Below are positions 53,265 through 61,842 of a stretch of DNA of 64,000 bases, piece after piece. The stretch is from a virus: positions 1 to 64,000 of the IMG/VR virus record IMGVR_UViG_3300042889_002533. One strand, written 5' to 3'. The number at the start of each line of letters is the position of its first letter. Positions within the stretch are counted from its first letter, which is position 1. The position numbers and the translations under genes are program-made. Below the pieces are notes generated by a model. That model was not told the DNA's origin. It did no database searches and worked only from the letters and a program-made list of their open reading frames with translations.

Positions 53265-54978
53265 ATAATACACGAGCTAAGAAGCTGTCGCTGAAGTATC
53301 GCTTGTTGCCTTTTATAAACTTTGCAGCACGATCATCGAGTATATAAGTTGTGCTCCAATCGTCAGCGTGACGAGTGCTGCGCCCTGCACTTTGTTCAAG
53401 TACAGCAGCCGTTTCTCCAAAGTAAACGTCTTTCTGAAATTTATAGCGGCGACTCCACAATTGGCTGCTTACATTTGGAAAGCTTAATTTGAATATGATG
53501 TTGAATCGTGCCAGCTCGTCACTCAAGTCGATTCCTGTGAATAGTGATGGCCCGCACAATACAGCATTGCTAGGCAATTCACGAATGCGCTTTAACAGCT
53601 CAAGCTTTTCAGCAGTCCCATTGTAAGTGTATAGTCGAGCTGCATGTCGTGAGCGGTCAAGTAAACTATTCATAATGACATTTGTTGTTGTATGAATAAT
53701 GCCGCGTTCACTGCTGTGTGAGTCAAGCAAGCGATCAATCTTTTTGATTGCAGAGTCGACACTTGCCCGCCCATTGCTATATGACATGTTACTTGTTGCA
53801 CAACAAACAATTGGACTTTTTAGCGGATCCCAATCGCTTTGAATATCAATTATGTGTGTTGTAGCTGGGTTTAAGTTCCAGCGCTGTATCAACAATTCAG
53901 GCTGCAGCGTAGCGCTCATGTATATACGCACACCTGCATGTCGCCGAAAATGCTTGTGAAAAAGGTTGTAATCGGAAAGATTATGATATGACCGATCTCC
54001 GCCGTCGCCATTGCAAGCAACAAGATTGCGAAGCCCATGCACTTCAATCATTTGTGTATAGTCTTCAACTTTACAATGTTGATCTTTAACGTCATCAGCC
54101 AGCACAAATAATGCACGTGCTTCGCGAGGAAGTTTAGCGCTATATTGTTTTAGTGCTTCAGGTGATAAGTTGGCTGGCAAGTATTTTGCAGTCACAGCGG
54201 CCTTAACAGTATGAATGTCGTGAAGAAGATCTGTATAAGCTTTATAAACTCGTTTGAGCGCATCGTGATGTAATGCTGGTGAAACACCTTCGGCATGACT
54301 TAATGCATGCTGTAATGCGGTTTGCAGTGCTTTTGTTGATACCGTAAAAGTAAAGCCGCAATTGTTTAGTGCACCTATTACAGCGTCAATTCTATTAACG
54401 ACCTTTTCATTAAGGCGACACGCAAAGTGACTTTCAATGATGTCAGGTATTTTGTGCGCCTCATCGCATATAACAACGTCACGCCGACAAAACGGCGGGC
54501 TCTTATACATTTTGGGCAAGACATAATTCATTTGAATTAGCCAATAAGAATAATTCATTAAGACGCGATCGCTTTGGCGTGCAGTGTCCCATCGGGTCAA
54601 ATAGCCGCATGTAGCAGCGCAAGGCATTGAAGCAATTGCTTCTTTATTGCTAAGGCCTAAATTGCGGCAAACACCCAATGAGAATTTTTCGCCATTCACG
54701 TCGCACGTGTATGTGTCAATGCCAGAAATACTTGTCACGTCGGAATGAAGTGAAGAAAATTTTCCTTTGCAGTCAACTTCATACTGTTGCTGTAAACTTT
54801 TTTCGCTTGTTAGTATATATGACTTTTGCCCGTTTGCTTTAAGCAGCCGCGAAAGTTCAAGAGCAATAAGACTTTTTCCAGTGCCTGTTGGCGCTTGAAT
54901 AAAAATGTCATGTTTCCCATTTTCTATGGCTGCTTGAATTTCAAGCAGCGCCTCTTTTTGTGCTTCTCGTAATTGCAT
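53263..54978 (-). CDS. XPD/DinG-like superfamily 2 helicase
   Basis: 571 residues. QAPTGTGKSLIALEL (Walker A, near 29), VICDEAHKIPD (motif II, near 172), MSATLQPEL (motif III) and QSAGRSTRHADDW (motif VI, near 535). Between motifs I and II four cysteines (CDVN, VCRN, PCAATC region, residues 95-128) sit where XPD-family helicases bind an iron-sulfur cluster. Probably a 5'-3' DNA helicase in repair or recombination. Leftward, with its -10 8 bases before ATG. Confidence 0.8.
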   Translation of the reverse strand: MQLREAQKEALLEIQAAIENGKHDIFIQAPTGTGKSLIALELSRLLKANGQKSYILTSEKSLQQQYEVDCKGKFSSLHSDVTSISGIDTYTCDVNGEKFSLGVCRNLGLSNKEAIASMPCAATCGYLTRWDTARQSDRVLMNYSYWLIQMNYVLPKMYKSPPFCRRDVVICDEAHKIPDIIESHFACRLNEKVVNRIDAVIGALNNCGFTFTVSTKALQTALQHALSHAEGVSPALHHDALKRVYKAYTDLLHDIHTVKAAVTAKYLPANLSPEALKQYSAKLPREARALFVLADDVKDQHCKVEDYTQMIEVHGLRNLVACNGDGGDRSYHNLSDYNLFHKHFRRHAGVRIYMSATLQPELLIQRWNLNPATTHIIDIQSDWDPLKSPIVCCATSNMSYSNGRASVDSAIKKIDRLLDSHSSERGIIHTTTNVIMNSLLDRSRHAARLYTYNGTAEKLELLKRIRELPSNAVLCGPSLFTGIDLSDELARFNIIFKLSFPNVSSQLWSRRYKFQKDVYFGETAAVLEQSAGRSTRHADDWSTTYILDDRAAKFIKGNKRYFSDSFLARVL

Positions 54979-54986
54979 CAGGTATT

Positions 54987-55015
54987 ATTATAATCAAAAA
55001 ATAGGCATATGTAAA
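54987..55015 (-). promoter_or_regulatory. Leftward early promoter of the helicase gene
   Basis: Minus strand TTTACA (55015-55010), 17 bases, TATAAT (54992-54987), then ATG at 54978; probably leaderless. Confidence 0.75.
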
Positions 55016-55031
55016 CAAAAAAAATGACTCC

Positions 55032-55111
55032 GTTGAATATCAACGAGTTACGGCAAAAAATACATTTCACTAAAAAAAGTCCTTTACAAGTGGGCATTTT
55101 TAGAGTACAAT
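55032..55111 (+). promoter_or_regulatory. Early promoter module sharing a palindrome with the leftward promoter
   Basis: GTTGAATATCAAC 55032-55044 lies between divergent promoters, as at 16073. Rightward TTTACA 55083-55088, 17 bases, TACAAT 55106-55111, ATG 55125. Confidence 0.75.
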
Positions 55112-55124
55112 GATCACGTAAGCA

Positions 55125-55364
55125 ATGGCAACCACCTACCTCACCGAACCTCAAATGGATCAGCTGATTATTCAAGTTCAGCGACTCCGAAAAGGACATA
55201 AGCTGAATTCTTTGCGTAAAAGATACACCGTAATTGTTGATGATGCGCATCACTATTTCCGCAGCACAACCACTTTAAGGAAGTTCTTAAACTCCTGTGT
55301 TTTTCCTGAAAACTTTCGGATTTTCCGCAATTTTGACAAGGGCGTCAGCATAAATCTTGACTAA
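55125..55364 (+). CDS. Unknown small early protein
   Basis: 79 residues, basic; not recognised. Confidence 0.56.
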   Translation: MATTYLTEPQMDQLIIQVQRLRKGHKLNSLRKRYTVIVDDAHHYFRSTTTLRKFLNSCVFPENFRIFRNFDKGVSINLD

Positions 55365-55387
55365 ATGCATTTTTCTGAAAAAAGTCC

Positions 55388-55416
55388 TTTACAAGTGGGA
55401 TTTTTTAGTGTATAAT
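55388..55416 (+). promoter_or_regulatory. Early promoter
   Basis: TTTACA 55388-55393, 17 bases, TATAAT 55411-55416, GTAAGG leader, ATG 55438. TGCATTTTT is present upstream but the palindrome is not. Confidence 0.78.
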
Positions 55417-55437
55417 AATCTCGTAAGGAACCACAAT

Positions 55438-55659
55438 ATGTATAAATTCACTAAAACCGAATACTGCCATACACCAATATCCATGGGCGGAGGGACTGGA
55501 GTCGAAACCAAAGTTTCATTCAGCCGCTCGCCCAAGTTGGCTGCATCACTGCAAGGAGTAATTGTTCGCACTGTTCGCGGTGATTGTGAATGTCCTCAAC
55601 TAACCTACATCCGCTTTGAGCGCGATGGTATGATTCTTAGCGAAGGCTGGATTGACTAA
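55438..55659 (+). CDS. Unknown small early protein
   Basis: 73 residues from ATG 55438; a longer in-frame start would include the promoter. Gly-rich start (ISMGGGTGVETKVSF). Not recognised. Confidence 0.56.
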   Translation: MYKFTKTEYCHTPISMGGGTGVETKVSFSRSPKLAASLQGVIVRTVRGDCECPQLTYIRFERDGMILSEGWID

Positions 55660-55670
55660 ACTACACTCAT

Positions 55671-56009
55671 ATGAAATTGATTGAAACCACCTCTTTTGGA
55701 TATAAGTTTGAAACTAGCAACGGGTGCACTTTTACACGTGAGCGCTTGAAGCCGTGCCACATTGCATATGAACTTGATGGCTGGTATGGCTCACGTTCGC
55801 TATATGAACTTACTGAGCATGACCTCATAACTTTTCCTGAAGCTACTCACCGCATTGCATTGACACAAGATCGCTCGCAAGATGATCCATTTTTTATTAC
55901 TGTTCCTTGCTGGATTAAGAACGGAACCAAACATCAGCTGCAATACATTTCCGACGATGATCAAAACTTTGATCAAGTAAAAATCAAAAAAGTATACGAC
56001 TTCTCCTAA
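55671..56009 (+). CDS. Unknown early protein
   Basis: 112 residues, beta-rich by composition; not recognised. Confidence 0.55.
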   Translation: MKLIETTSFGYKFETSNGCTFTRERLKPCHIAYELDGWYGSRSLYELTEHDLITFPEATHRIALTQDRSQDDPFFITVPCWIKNGTKHQLQYISDDDQNFDQVKIKKVYDFS

Positions 56010-56012
56010 ATT

Positions 56013-56306
56013 ATGACAAAACTTGAAGAACTAAACATCGATCTTGAAATTCACGAAGCATCGTACGCAAAGCTGTTTGACCCAGCATACGTTGCGTATT
56101 GGCTTAAATTTAAAAAACTTGATGTGAATCTTTTAATCCCATCTTATATTAAAATCATCAAAAGTATCAAGGATGAAATTGCAATGATTGAAAGCAAAAA
56201 GAAACCGAAGGCTGAGTCAACAGCTAAGGTGAAGAAAGCTACTAAAACAGCTGTAAAGACAAAGAAAACAGCTAAAACCGCGACAAAGAAAACACCTAAA
56301 AAATGA
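56013..56306 (+). CDS. Small protein with histone H1-like lysine tail
   Basis: 97 residues. N-terminal 60 residues helical (LEIHEASYAKLFDPAYVAYW); the last 35 are a Lys/Ala/Thr tail (KKATKTAVKTKKTAKTATKK) like bacterial H1-type or AlgP tails. It likely binds nucleic acid. Confidence 0.62.
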   Translation: MTKLEELNIDLEIHEASYAKLFDPAYVAYWLKFKKLDVNLLIPSYIKIIKSIKDEIAMIESKKKPKAESTAKVKKATKTAVKTKKTAKTATKKTPKK

Positions 56307-56494
56307 GTGAAATAAAACTTACTAAAGAAGAAGACGTATTGCTGCGAAGCATGCTAAGAGGAATCATCGCTATTGCGGCTGGTGAGCAACAAGCAGCTGC
56401 TCTGTTTGACAATCAACAACTACAAAGTGGAAATGTTCAAACCGTCAATCGTATGGTTGACTATACCAAAAATTTTATCAGAGAAAACGCTTAA
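56303..56494 (+). CDS. Unknown small early protein
   Basis: 63 residues, helical; overlaps the previous gene by 4 bases. Not recognised. Confidence 0.52.
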   Translation: MSEIKLTKEEDVLLRSMLRGIIAIAAGEQQAAALFDNQQLQSGNVQTVNRMVDYTKNFIRENA

Positions 56495-56495
56495 A

Positions 56496-57494
56496 ATGAA
56501 ACTAGCAACAATTGAACGCATTCAAAGCATCACTGCACATCCTAATGCAGACAAGCTTGATCTTGCCACCGTAAGCGGCTATACTTGTATTGTAGGTCGC
56601 GATCAATATGCCGTCGGAGAAGCTGTTGTGCTGATTCAACCAGATACACTATTGCCTGAAGCGCCGTGGAGCGAGATGTTCCGCAAGCGCAGTAATCGTG
56701 TTCGTGCTATGAAGTTGAGAGGCGAATGGAGCTTTGGTATTGTGATGCCATTTTCTACATTCTTTGATGGCATACTGCCAGTGCATTCACTAGCTCCTGG
56801 CTGTGAAGTAAGTCATCTGATTGGAGTCGCCAAGTATGAGCAGCCACAACCGCAGCAACTTGATGCAATGGGTTACCCACCATCTGGATTGCCAAAGACT
56901 GATGAAGAGCGCTATCAGAACCTTGACGGAACTCTTCCTTATGGCGAACGCGTTGACATCACTCTTAAGATTGATGGCTCAAGTGCAACCTATTTCTGCA
57001 AGATGAATGCAGAGACTGGCGAATATGAAACTGGAATCTGCAGCCGTTCATTGCGCCTCAAACCAGAGTGTGAAAATAACTATACGCGAGCAGAAGCACG
57101 CTACAACATTTTAGCTAAGCTTAAAGAATATTGCGTCAACAACGGCGTTAGTCTTGCGGTGCGAGGAGAGGTATATGGCGCCGGCATTCAAGCGTTTAGT
57201 ACCAATCCGCATGCCGGAGGAGAAGTAAATTTTGCATTGTTTAGCGTATGGGATTTTGAGAAACATGAATACGCTAAACCGTCAGATCTTCACTATTATG
57301 CTAACCTAGGCTATGCACTCAGCATTCCTTGCGTGCCTTGCATTGAAAAGGATGTGGTGTTGACTCCCGAGATTGTCAAGTATTACGCACAGGGGATTGA
57401 TCGCATTGCTGACAAGCCGTTTGAAGGAGTTGTAGTCAAGCACCACTCTGGTTCTTTTAAAGTTTTGAGCCTATCATACGATGAGCGCAAATAA
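56496..57494 (+). CDS. RNA ligase (Rnl5/DraRnl-like, with N-terminal OB domain)
   Basis: 332 residues from ATG 56496. N-terminal tRNA-binding-like OB domain: IERIQSITAHPNADKLDLA. Ligase domain: TLKIDGSSATYF (near 159) with nucleotidylated Lys, RGEVYGAG (motif IIIa-like), FALFSVWDFE and FEGVVVKHHSGSFKVLS (motifs IV-V). It probably seals RNA nicks. With over two dozen tRNAs in the window, tRNA repair is a natural guess, but no polynucleotide kinase is seen here. Confidence 0.82.
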   Translation: MKLATIERIQSITAHPNADKLDLATVSGYTCIVGRDQYAVGEAVVLIQPDTLLPEAPWSEMFRKRSNRVRAMKLRGEWSFGIVMPFSTFFDGILPVHSLAPGCEVSHLIGVAKYEQPQPQQLDAMGYPPSGLPKTDEERYQNLDGTLPYGERVDITLKIDGSSATYFCKMNAETGEYETGICSRSLRLKPECENNYTRAEARYNILAKLKEYCVNNGVSLAVRGEVYGAGIQAFSTNPHAGGEVNFALFSVWDFEKHEYAKPSDLHYYANLGYALSIPCVPCIEKDVVLTPEIVKYYAQGIDRIADKPFEGVVVKHHSGSFKVLSLSYDERK

Positions 57495-57936
57495 AAACAT
57501 TGACCTGAGCAAATACCGCTATGTCTATTATGTAGATTCTGGAGAATTGTATGAAGTTGATGGATGGCATAACCTAGGGCGTTACTCTGATGTAGGCGGT
57601 CTTGTGGCCTATGAAGTAAAGAGCTGGAAACCGTTTCGAGTACGCCGTCTTATTGACGGATTGGTGGTTGACAATAAAGCTGACAATAAAGCTGCATTTC
57701 TCGGTTTTCTCCGCATTCTCCAGCCATGCATTATCAACGAGTTACAACTTTTTTCACAATTTATGCATTTTTTCCTTTACAAGCCGCTTTTTTTAGTGTA
57801 TAATAATCTCGTAAGGCAAACCACCACACCATATGACCAACACCACACTATCATCCCACATCGTCAGTCTCAATGCCGCAACTCTCGCTTGGGTTGCAGA
57901 AGATCCGACAAACCGCGGTGCGTGCACCTACACTGA
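57481..57936 (+). CDS. Unknown protein whose frame runs through the next promoter
   Basis: The first 80 residues look genuine (YYVDSGELYEVDGWHNLGRY). The frame then continues without stop through the early promoter and 104 bases into the next gene. The C-terminal part is therefore probably not the original protein; the ancestral stop may be lost. Confidence 0.45.
   Translation: MSANKNIDLSKYRYVYYVDSGELYEVDGWHNLGRYSDVGGLVAYEVKSWKPFRVRRLIDGLVVDNKADNKAAFLGFLRILQPCIINELQLFSQFMHFFLYKPLFLVYNNLVRQTTTPYDQHHTIIPHRQSQCRNSRLGCRRSDKPRCVHLH
57776..57804 (+). promoter_or_regulatory. Early promoter
   Basis: TTTACA 57776-57781, 17 bases, TATAAT 57799-57804, GTAAGG leader, ATG 57833. Upstream the ATCAACGAGTTAC half of the palindrome module appears in inverted orientation. 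Confidence 0.78.
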
Positions 57937-58264
57937 GGATATGTCCTATTGGAATGAGATGGGCGTTTGCACAGTGGAAGACTTTCAACGCAACGAGCTG
58001 GAATCCACAATTTGGGATTTGTACAAAAGCGTGCATGGAATCCGCCCTCGTTGGGTAAACTTCAAGGAAATGTCAATCGAGGATCTTGAGAAAACCATTA
58101 CAAGTCTCCACGAGACGGCCGCATGGCATGCCGAAATGGAGGAGAAATATGCCGCTCAACAAAAGATTGAGGACGCATGGCGTGCCGAAGTGGATGCACA
58201 CGAAGTCACTCTTTGCATTCCAGGTGAATTGCAATTCGTCCGTGGAACCTGGGCTGTCGCTTAA
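57833..58264 (+). CDS. Conserved phage early protein of unknown function
   Basis: 143 residues. TIWDLYKSVHGIRPRWVNF (near 61) and EMSIEDLEKTI match a common phage family with no known role. C-terminal half is a charged helix. Confidence 0.65.
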   Translation: MTNTTLSSHIVSLNAATLAWVAEDPTNRGACTYTEDMSYWNEMGVCTVEDFQRNELESTIWDLYKSVHGIRPRWVNFKEMSIEDLEKTITSLHETAAWHAEMEEKYAAQQKIEDAWRAEVDAHEVTLCIPGELQFVRGTWAVA

Positions 58265-58281
58265 TATTTAAATCTAACATT

Positions 58282-58605
58282 ATGAAAAAACAAGAAGTTA
58301 AAAAAACATTGGACAGCAATTGCCTGTATGAATTGGACGGTCTCACTCTTCGTGAAGCTGCAGCTTATTTGCTTAAGCGTTCTACTGAATATGAAGCAGA
58401 AGGCTATACCTACATTTCGTTTGATACCGACACGGATTATGACAATACATGCTTGATGATCAATGGCTCTCGCCCTGAAACGACTGAAGAAGCAATTGCA
58501 CGATCTGAAGCTGAAGCACGTAGAGCAAGAGTAAGTCATGAACACGATCTGAAGGTCTTTAAGGCTACTGCGGAACGTCTGGGAATTAACATTGAAAACA
58601 TCTAA
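58282..58605 (+). CDS. Unknown early protein
   Basis: 107 residues, helical, with ARSEAEARRARVSHEHDL coiled-coil-like C-terminus. Not recognised. Confidence 0.56.
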   Translation: MKKQEVKKTLDSNCLYELDGLTLREAAAYLLKRSTEYEAEGYTYISFDTDTDYDNTCLMINGSRPETTEEAIARSEAEARRARVSHEHDLKVFKATAERLGINIENI

Positions 58606-58609
58606 CAGT

Positions 58610-58834
58610 ATGAAACATATTAAACATCTATTGGTGCTGCTCGCTTGCGGCATATCTTTTACCAGTTGTGCTGTAAGCTATGACGCTTATGGCGTGACTG
58701 TTGCCGCTCCGGTTATATACACTCCTCAGTACTATACATACCGCTGTCGCCCTAGCGTATACTCACATTATGATTATTCCATTGCACGTGCGCATGGCAT
58801 TCAGAATCGTTATATGCGGCGCTGTCATTATTAA
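58610..58834 (+). CDS. Small putative lipoprotein
   Basis: 74 residues from ATG 58610. Signal HIKHLLVLLACGISFTSCAV with lipobox-like FTSC; mature part Tyr-rich (YTPQYYTYRCRP). Would be anchored in a membrane; role unknown. Confidence 0.6.
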   Translation: MKHIKHLLVLLACGISFTSCAVSYDAYGVTVAAPVIYTPQYYTYRCRPSVYSHYDYSIARAHGIQNRYMRRCHY

Positions 58835-58849
58835 GACCAAAATTTTTCC

Positions 58850-58878
58850 TTTACAACTCTTGTTTTTTATTGTATAAT
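58850..58878 (+). promoter_or_regulatory. Early promoter, leaderless type
   Basis: TTTACA 58850-58855, 17 bases, TATAAT 58873-58878, 6 bases, ATG 58885. Confidence 0.75.
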
Positions 58879-58884
58879 AATCTT

Positions 58885-59226
58885 ATGGAAGTAGAATATA
58901 CATGTACTGAAGATGGAATGATTCAATTTCATTGCACTGACTCTGATGGCGCAGTGTATGGTGTTGCAGACACCGTTAGCGATGGGCTGATCACCGATAC
59001 ACTCGTCATTAATATGGAAACATATGATGAAGTTGAAGATAGCGAGCTGTTTAAGCGTATTGTGATTGCGCGCGCGGCTTTTATGAATGACAATTACTTT
59101 GTGCAGGAAGCACTCACCGTAAAAACCACGGAACGCGCCAAACGTGCCTTGGGACGTGCCGCATTTTCTTCGCTGAACGTCCAAGGTGACGGATCGTCCG
59201 TCACTAACACTCAACCAACAAAATAA
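58885..59226 (+). CDS. Unknown early protein
   Basis: 113 residues from ATG 58885: MEVEYTCTEDGMIQFHCTDS. Not recognised. Overlaps the next start by one base. Confidence 0.56.
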   Translation: MEVEYTCTEDGMIQFHCTDSDGAVYGVADTVSDGLITDTLVINMETYDEVEDSELFKRIVIARAAFMNDNYFVQEALTVKTTERAKRALGRAAFSSLNVQGDGSSVTNTQPTK

Positions 59227-59600
59227 TGCCACTACCACCAACACCCGCCGACAGCCCAGTCATCTATGGTGCATCGCTTGTGATCCCAACAAACCCATCG
59301 TGGGCAAACAGTCCGATCCATCAAGAGGTTCAGGAGTGGGAGAAGGAGTCGATCCATTCCCAGTATGTGAACAAACCAAGTGAGACATTGGTCGCCGCGC
59401 TCGATGAGCTGGACGATCAACTGGATCAAATAATACTCCGACTTGGCGAAACGCAAGAACGCATGATTGATGCGGAGAGGCAGCGGGACAGGCTGGCTGA
59501 GGCTTTGAATAGAGCGTGTGCCAATCCAACGACTGGCACCTGGTATCGAGAAGCCCAAGACGCTTTAGCTGCATGGAAGGTGGCGCGCTGTGAATCCTGA
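59226..59600 (+). CDS. Coiled-coil phage protein
   Basis: 124 residues. Pro-rich start, then a coiled coil with LGETQERMIDAERQRDRLAE, also present in the 59871 gene. More GC-rich than genes before 59 kb. Confidence 0.56.
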   Translation: MPLPPTPADSPVIYGASLVIPTNPSWANSPIHQEVQEWEKESIHSQYVNKPSETLVAALDELDDQLDQIILRLGETQERMIDAERQRDRLAEALNRACANPTTGTWYREAQDALAAWKVARCES

Positions 59601-59883
59601 ACAACAAAGAATCGCCATAGCGGAAGCGTGTGGGTTTGCTAAAGACTGGGATTTTAAAAGGGCGCAACCTTGCCGTGGATGGTGTGTCACTAGCCTTCCC
59701 GACTACCTCAACGACCTCAACGCGATGCACGAGGCGGAGAATGTGCTGACGAACGAACAATGGTGGTTGTTTGTGGAGTTTCTTACTGAAATCCGTGGTG
59801 GTGGTGTAGCTCTTTGTATTTCAGCCACCGCTGCTCAACGCGCTGAAGCCTTTTTGAAAACACTGAACCTATGGAAACCATGA
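59590..59883 (+). CDS. Phage protein family member (PDYLNDLNAM type), copy 2
   Basis: 97 residues from GTG 59590, overlapping the previous gene. MNPEQQRIAIAEACGFAK, LPDYLNDLNAM, AAQRAEAFLKTLNLWKP. Paralog of 37558 and 60539. Confidence 0.62.
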   Translation: MNPEQQRIAIAEACGFAKDWDFKRAQPCRGWCVTSLPDYLNDLNAMHEAENVLTNEQWWLFVEFLTEIRGGGVALCISATAAQRAEAFLKTLNLWKP

Positions 59884-60542
59884 ATACAGACACACCAGAA
59901 ACAGACGGAGAATGGAACCGCCTAGCTTGCCAAGACCACCCGGAATTTGAACGGAACCTAGCTGACTTCGCCCGTAAGCTCGAACGCGAGCGCGATGAGG
60001 TGCTGGAGCAGGTGCAACAACTGAACCACCAACTCGATAGATCGCAAGCAGCCGGAACAATCTGGTATCGCCGCTGTTTCAGCGAGGATGCGGAATGGAA
60101 TCTAGGAGAGTTGACCAAGCTGACTGAGGAGCGCGATGAACTCCGCGACATGCTACAAGAAGAACAACGGCTGCACATCCAGACGCTTAATGAGCGCGAC
60201 GAGGCGCGGGAGGAGACGATCCGAACCCGCGAGTTCATGGGTCGCGGATTTGCTAAGGCTAAAGAGGAACTCGCGACAATGGAAACCCGCCATGCCGCCA
60301 CGATGATGCACACTCAGAGCGTTGTCGAAGATGCTAAACAATTACGGGAGCAGCGGGATGCTGTAACACTCAGATTAGGCAATACTCAAGAACGCATGAT
60401 TGATGCGGAGAGGCAGCGGGACAGGCTGGCGGAGGCTTTGAATAAAATACAATTAGTTATGGTAGATGGCTTCGACAAACTAAAAAGAATTGATGAGATT
60501 GCAACCGAAGCACTCCAATCCCTAACCCCGAAGGAACTATGA
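59871..60542 (+). CDS. Coiled-coil protein (TDTPETDGEWNRL type), copy A
   Basis: 223 residues (or from Met 59880). N-terminal TDTPETDGEWNRLACQDHP, then a long coiled coil rich in ERDELRDMLQEEQ. The N-terminus recurs at 60832. Confidence 0.58.
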   Translation: METMNTDTPETDGEWNRLACQDHPEFERNLADFARKLERERDEVLEQVQQLNHQLDRSQAAGTIWYRRCFSEDAEWNLGELTKLTEERDELRDMLQEEQRLHIQTLNERDEAREETIRTREFMGRGFAKAKEELATMETRHAATMMHTQSVVEDAKQLREQRDAVTLRLGNTQERMIDAERQRDRLAEALNKIQLVMVDGFDKLKRIDEIATEALQSLTPKEL

Positions 60543-60844
60543 ACAAAGAACAACAAAGAATCACCATCGCGGAAGCGTGTGGATGGACGAAAATTTCCGA
60601 TTGGAAAGCGGCAGGAATTAACGGGCAACACCCAACTGAACCGTGGATAGAAGTAATTCCCGACTACCTCAACGACCTCAACGCGATGCACAAAGCGGAG
60701 GACACAATGTATGATGGTCAACTGTGGATTGAATATGAAATCGAACTCACCACTGCAATGGACCATGTTGGATGGCAATTTCACGCTACCGCCGCTCAAC
60801 GCGCTGAAGCCTTCCTGAAAACACTGAACCTATGGAAACCATGA
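60539..60844 (+). CDS. Phage protein family member (PDYLNDLNAM type), copy 3
   Basis: 101 residues. MNKEQQRITIAEACGWTK, IPDYLNDLNAM, AAQRAEAFLKTLNLWKP. Tandem duplicate of the 59590 gene. Confidence 0.62.
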   Translation: MNKEQQRITIAEACGWTKISDWKAAGINGQHPTEPWIEVIPDYLNDLNAMHKAEDTMYDGQLWIEYEIELTTAMDHVGWQFHATAAQRAEAFLKTLNLWKP

Positions 60845-61275
60845 AGACAGACACACCAGAGACAGACGGAGAATGGAACCGCCTAGCTTGCCAAGACCAC
60901 CCCGCAACTGGATGGGGCTTCGCCAGAAAGTCACCCGACACCACTAACCACGAAAATACTATGCAAACCGAAAATGATACATCGAAGCTGGAAGACTCAC
61001 CCGAACAAGAGGATGGTGAGGGTTGCTCAGGAGCGTCTTGTTCGCGGTCTTTGTTGACCGATAGACTGCGATCTGAGTTGCACGAATCGAACGCCCCTCA
61101 AGTGGTGTGCTACAATCAAATGATGCTGCTGGCACGCAAACTGGAATCAGCATTGCGAGACATGATTGATGCGGAGGATAGACACGGATACGGGGCGAGC
61201 ATGAGTCATCCGCGCGTCACGAGGGCGCGTTCCGCTGCGGTCAAAATTCTTTCCGCGAAGCCCTCAACCAACTAA
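60832..61275 (+). CDS. Coiled-coil protein (TDTPETDGEWNRL type), copy B
   Basis: 147 residues. First 25 residues nearly identical to the 59871 gene, then the sequence diverges (ATGWGFARKSPDTT). The break suggests recombination at the shared segment. Confidence 0.56.
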   Translation: METMKTDTPETDGEWNRLACQDHPATGWGFARKSPDTTNHENTMQTENDTSKLEDSPEQEDGEGCSGASCSRSLLTDRLRSELHESNAPQVVCYNQMMLLARKLESALRDMIDAEDRHGYGASMSHPRVTRARSAAVKILSAKPSTN

Positions 61276-61279
61276 ATCT

Positions 61280-61651
61280 ATGAACACTGACACACCGAGA
61301 ACGAATGAAGCCCTTGTCGCCATACTTGAGAGGGACGGCGAGCTGTCCGAAAAGAATGCGCCCGAGGCACTAGTGAAACTTTGCAGAGCGATGGAATGCA
61401 AAGTAAAGGAACTGAACCACCAACTCGCCAGATCGCAAGAAGCCGCGGATCGGCTTGAAGAGTTGCAGGCACAGCTGCAGGAAGCACAGGACTATGCGAA
61501 CCGATTGGTAGCGCATAAAAATATGCTGTGTCTGCCAAAGGATTTGCAAAATCTCCGTAGCGTGAATTCACAGTTTGCGGCGGAAAATCACATCTTAAAA
61601 GAACAGATGAGAATACTAGAGAGTTCTAAAAACCAAATAACATGGACATAA
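61280..61651 (+). CDS. Coiled-coil protein, paralog of the 41425 gene
   Basis: 123 residues. NTDTPRTNEALVAILERDGE start; DYANRLVAHKNMLCLPKDL shared with 41425. Function unknown. Confidence 0.58.
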   Translation: MNTDTPRTNEALVAILERDGELSEKNAPEALVKLCRAMECKVKELNHQLARSQEAADRLEELQAQLQEAQDYANRLVAHKNMLCLPKDLQNLRSVNSQFAAENHILKEQMRILESSKNQITWT

Positions 61652-61842
61652 AAGATAAACGAATAACTGTTACTGTTGTGAATCATAATAAGTTCAACAG
61701 CGAATTGCAATTAACGATGAACTGGGATGCCAATCTCGATGATTGGATCGGTGCATTCAAGACGATCTTGATTCATCAGACGTTTGCAGAAGATAGCGTC
61801 AAAGAATTATTTGAAGACGCTATCCAATACACACTATTATGA
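61642..61842 (+). CDS. Unknown small protein
   Basis: 66 residues. KRITVTVVNHNKFNSELQLT and DLDDWIGAFKTIL-like region (DDWIGAFKTILIHQTF) resemble small phage proteins of unknown function. Overlaps both neighbours. Confidence 0.55.
   Translation: MDIKDKRITVTVVNHNKFNSELQLTMNWDANLDDWIGAFKTILIHQTFAEDSVKELFEDAIQYTLL

Noticed and set aside
56496-57494. Phenylalanyl-tRNA synthetase or Arc1-like tRNA-binding protein
   Set aside because: The N-terminal OB domain fits, but the KIDG and later nucleotidyltransferase motifs make it an RNA ligase.
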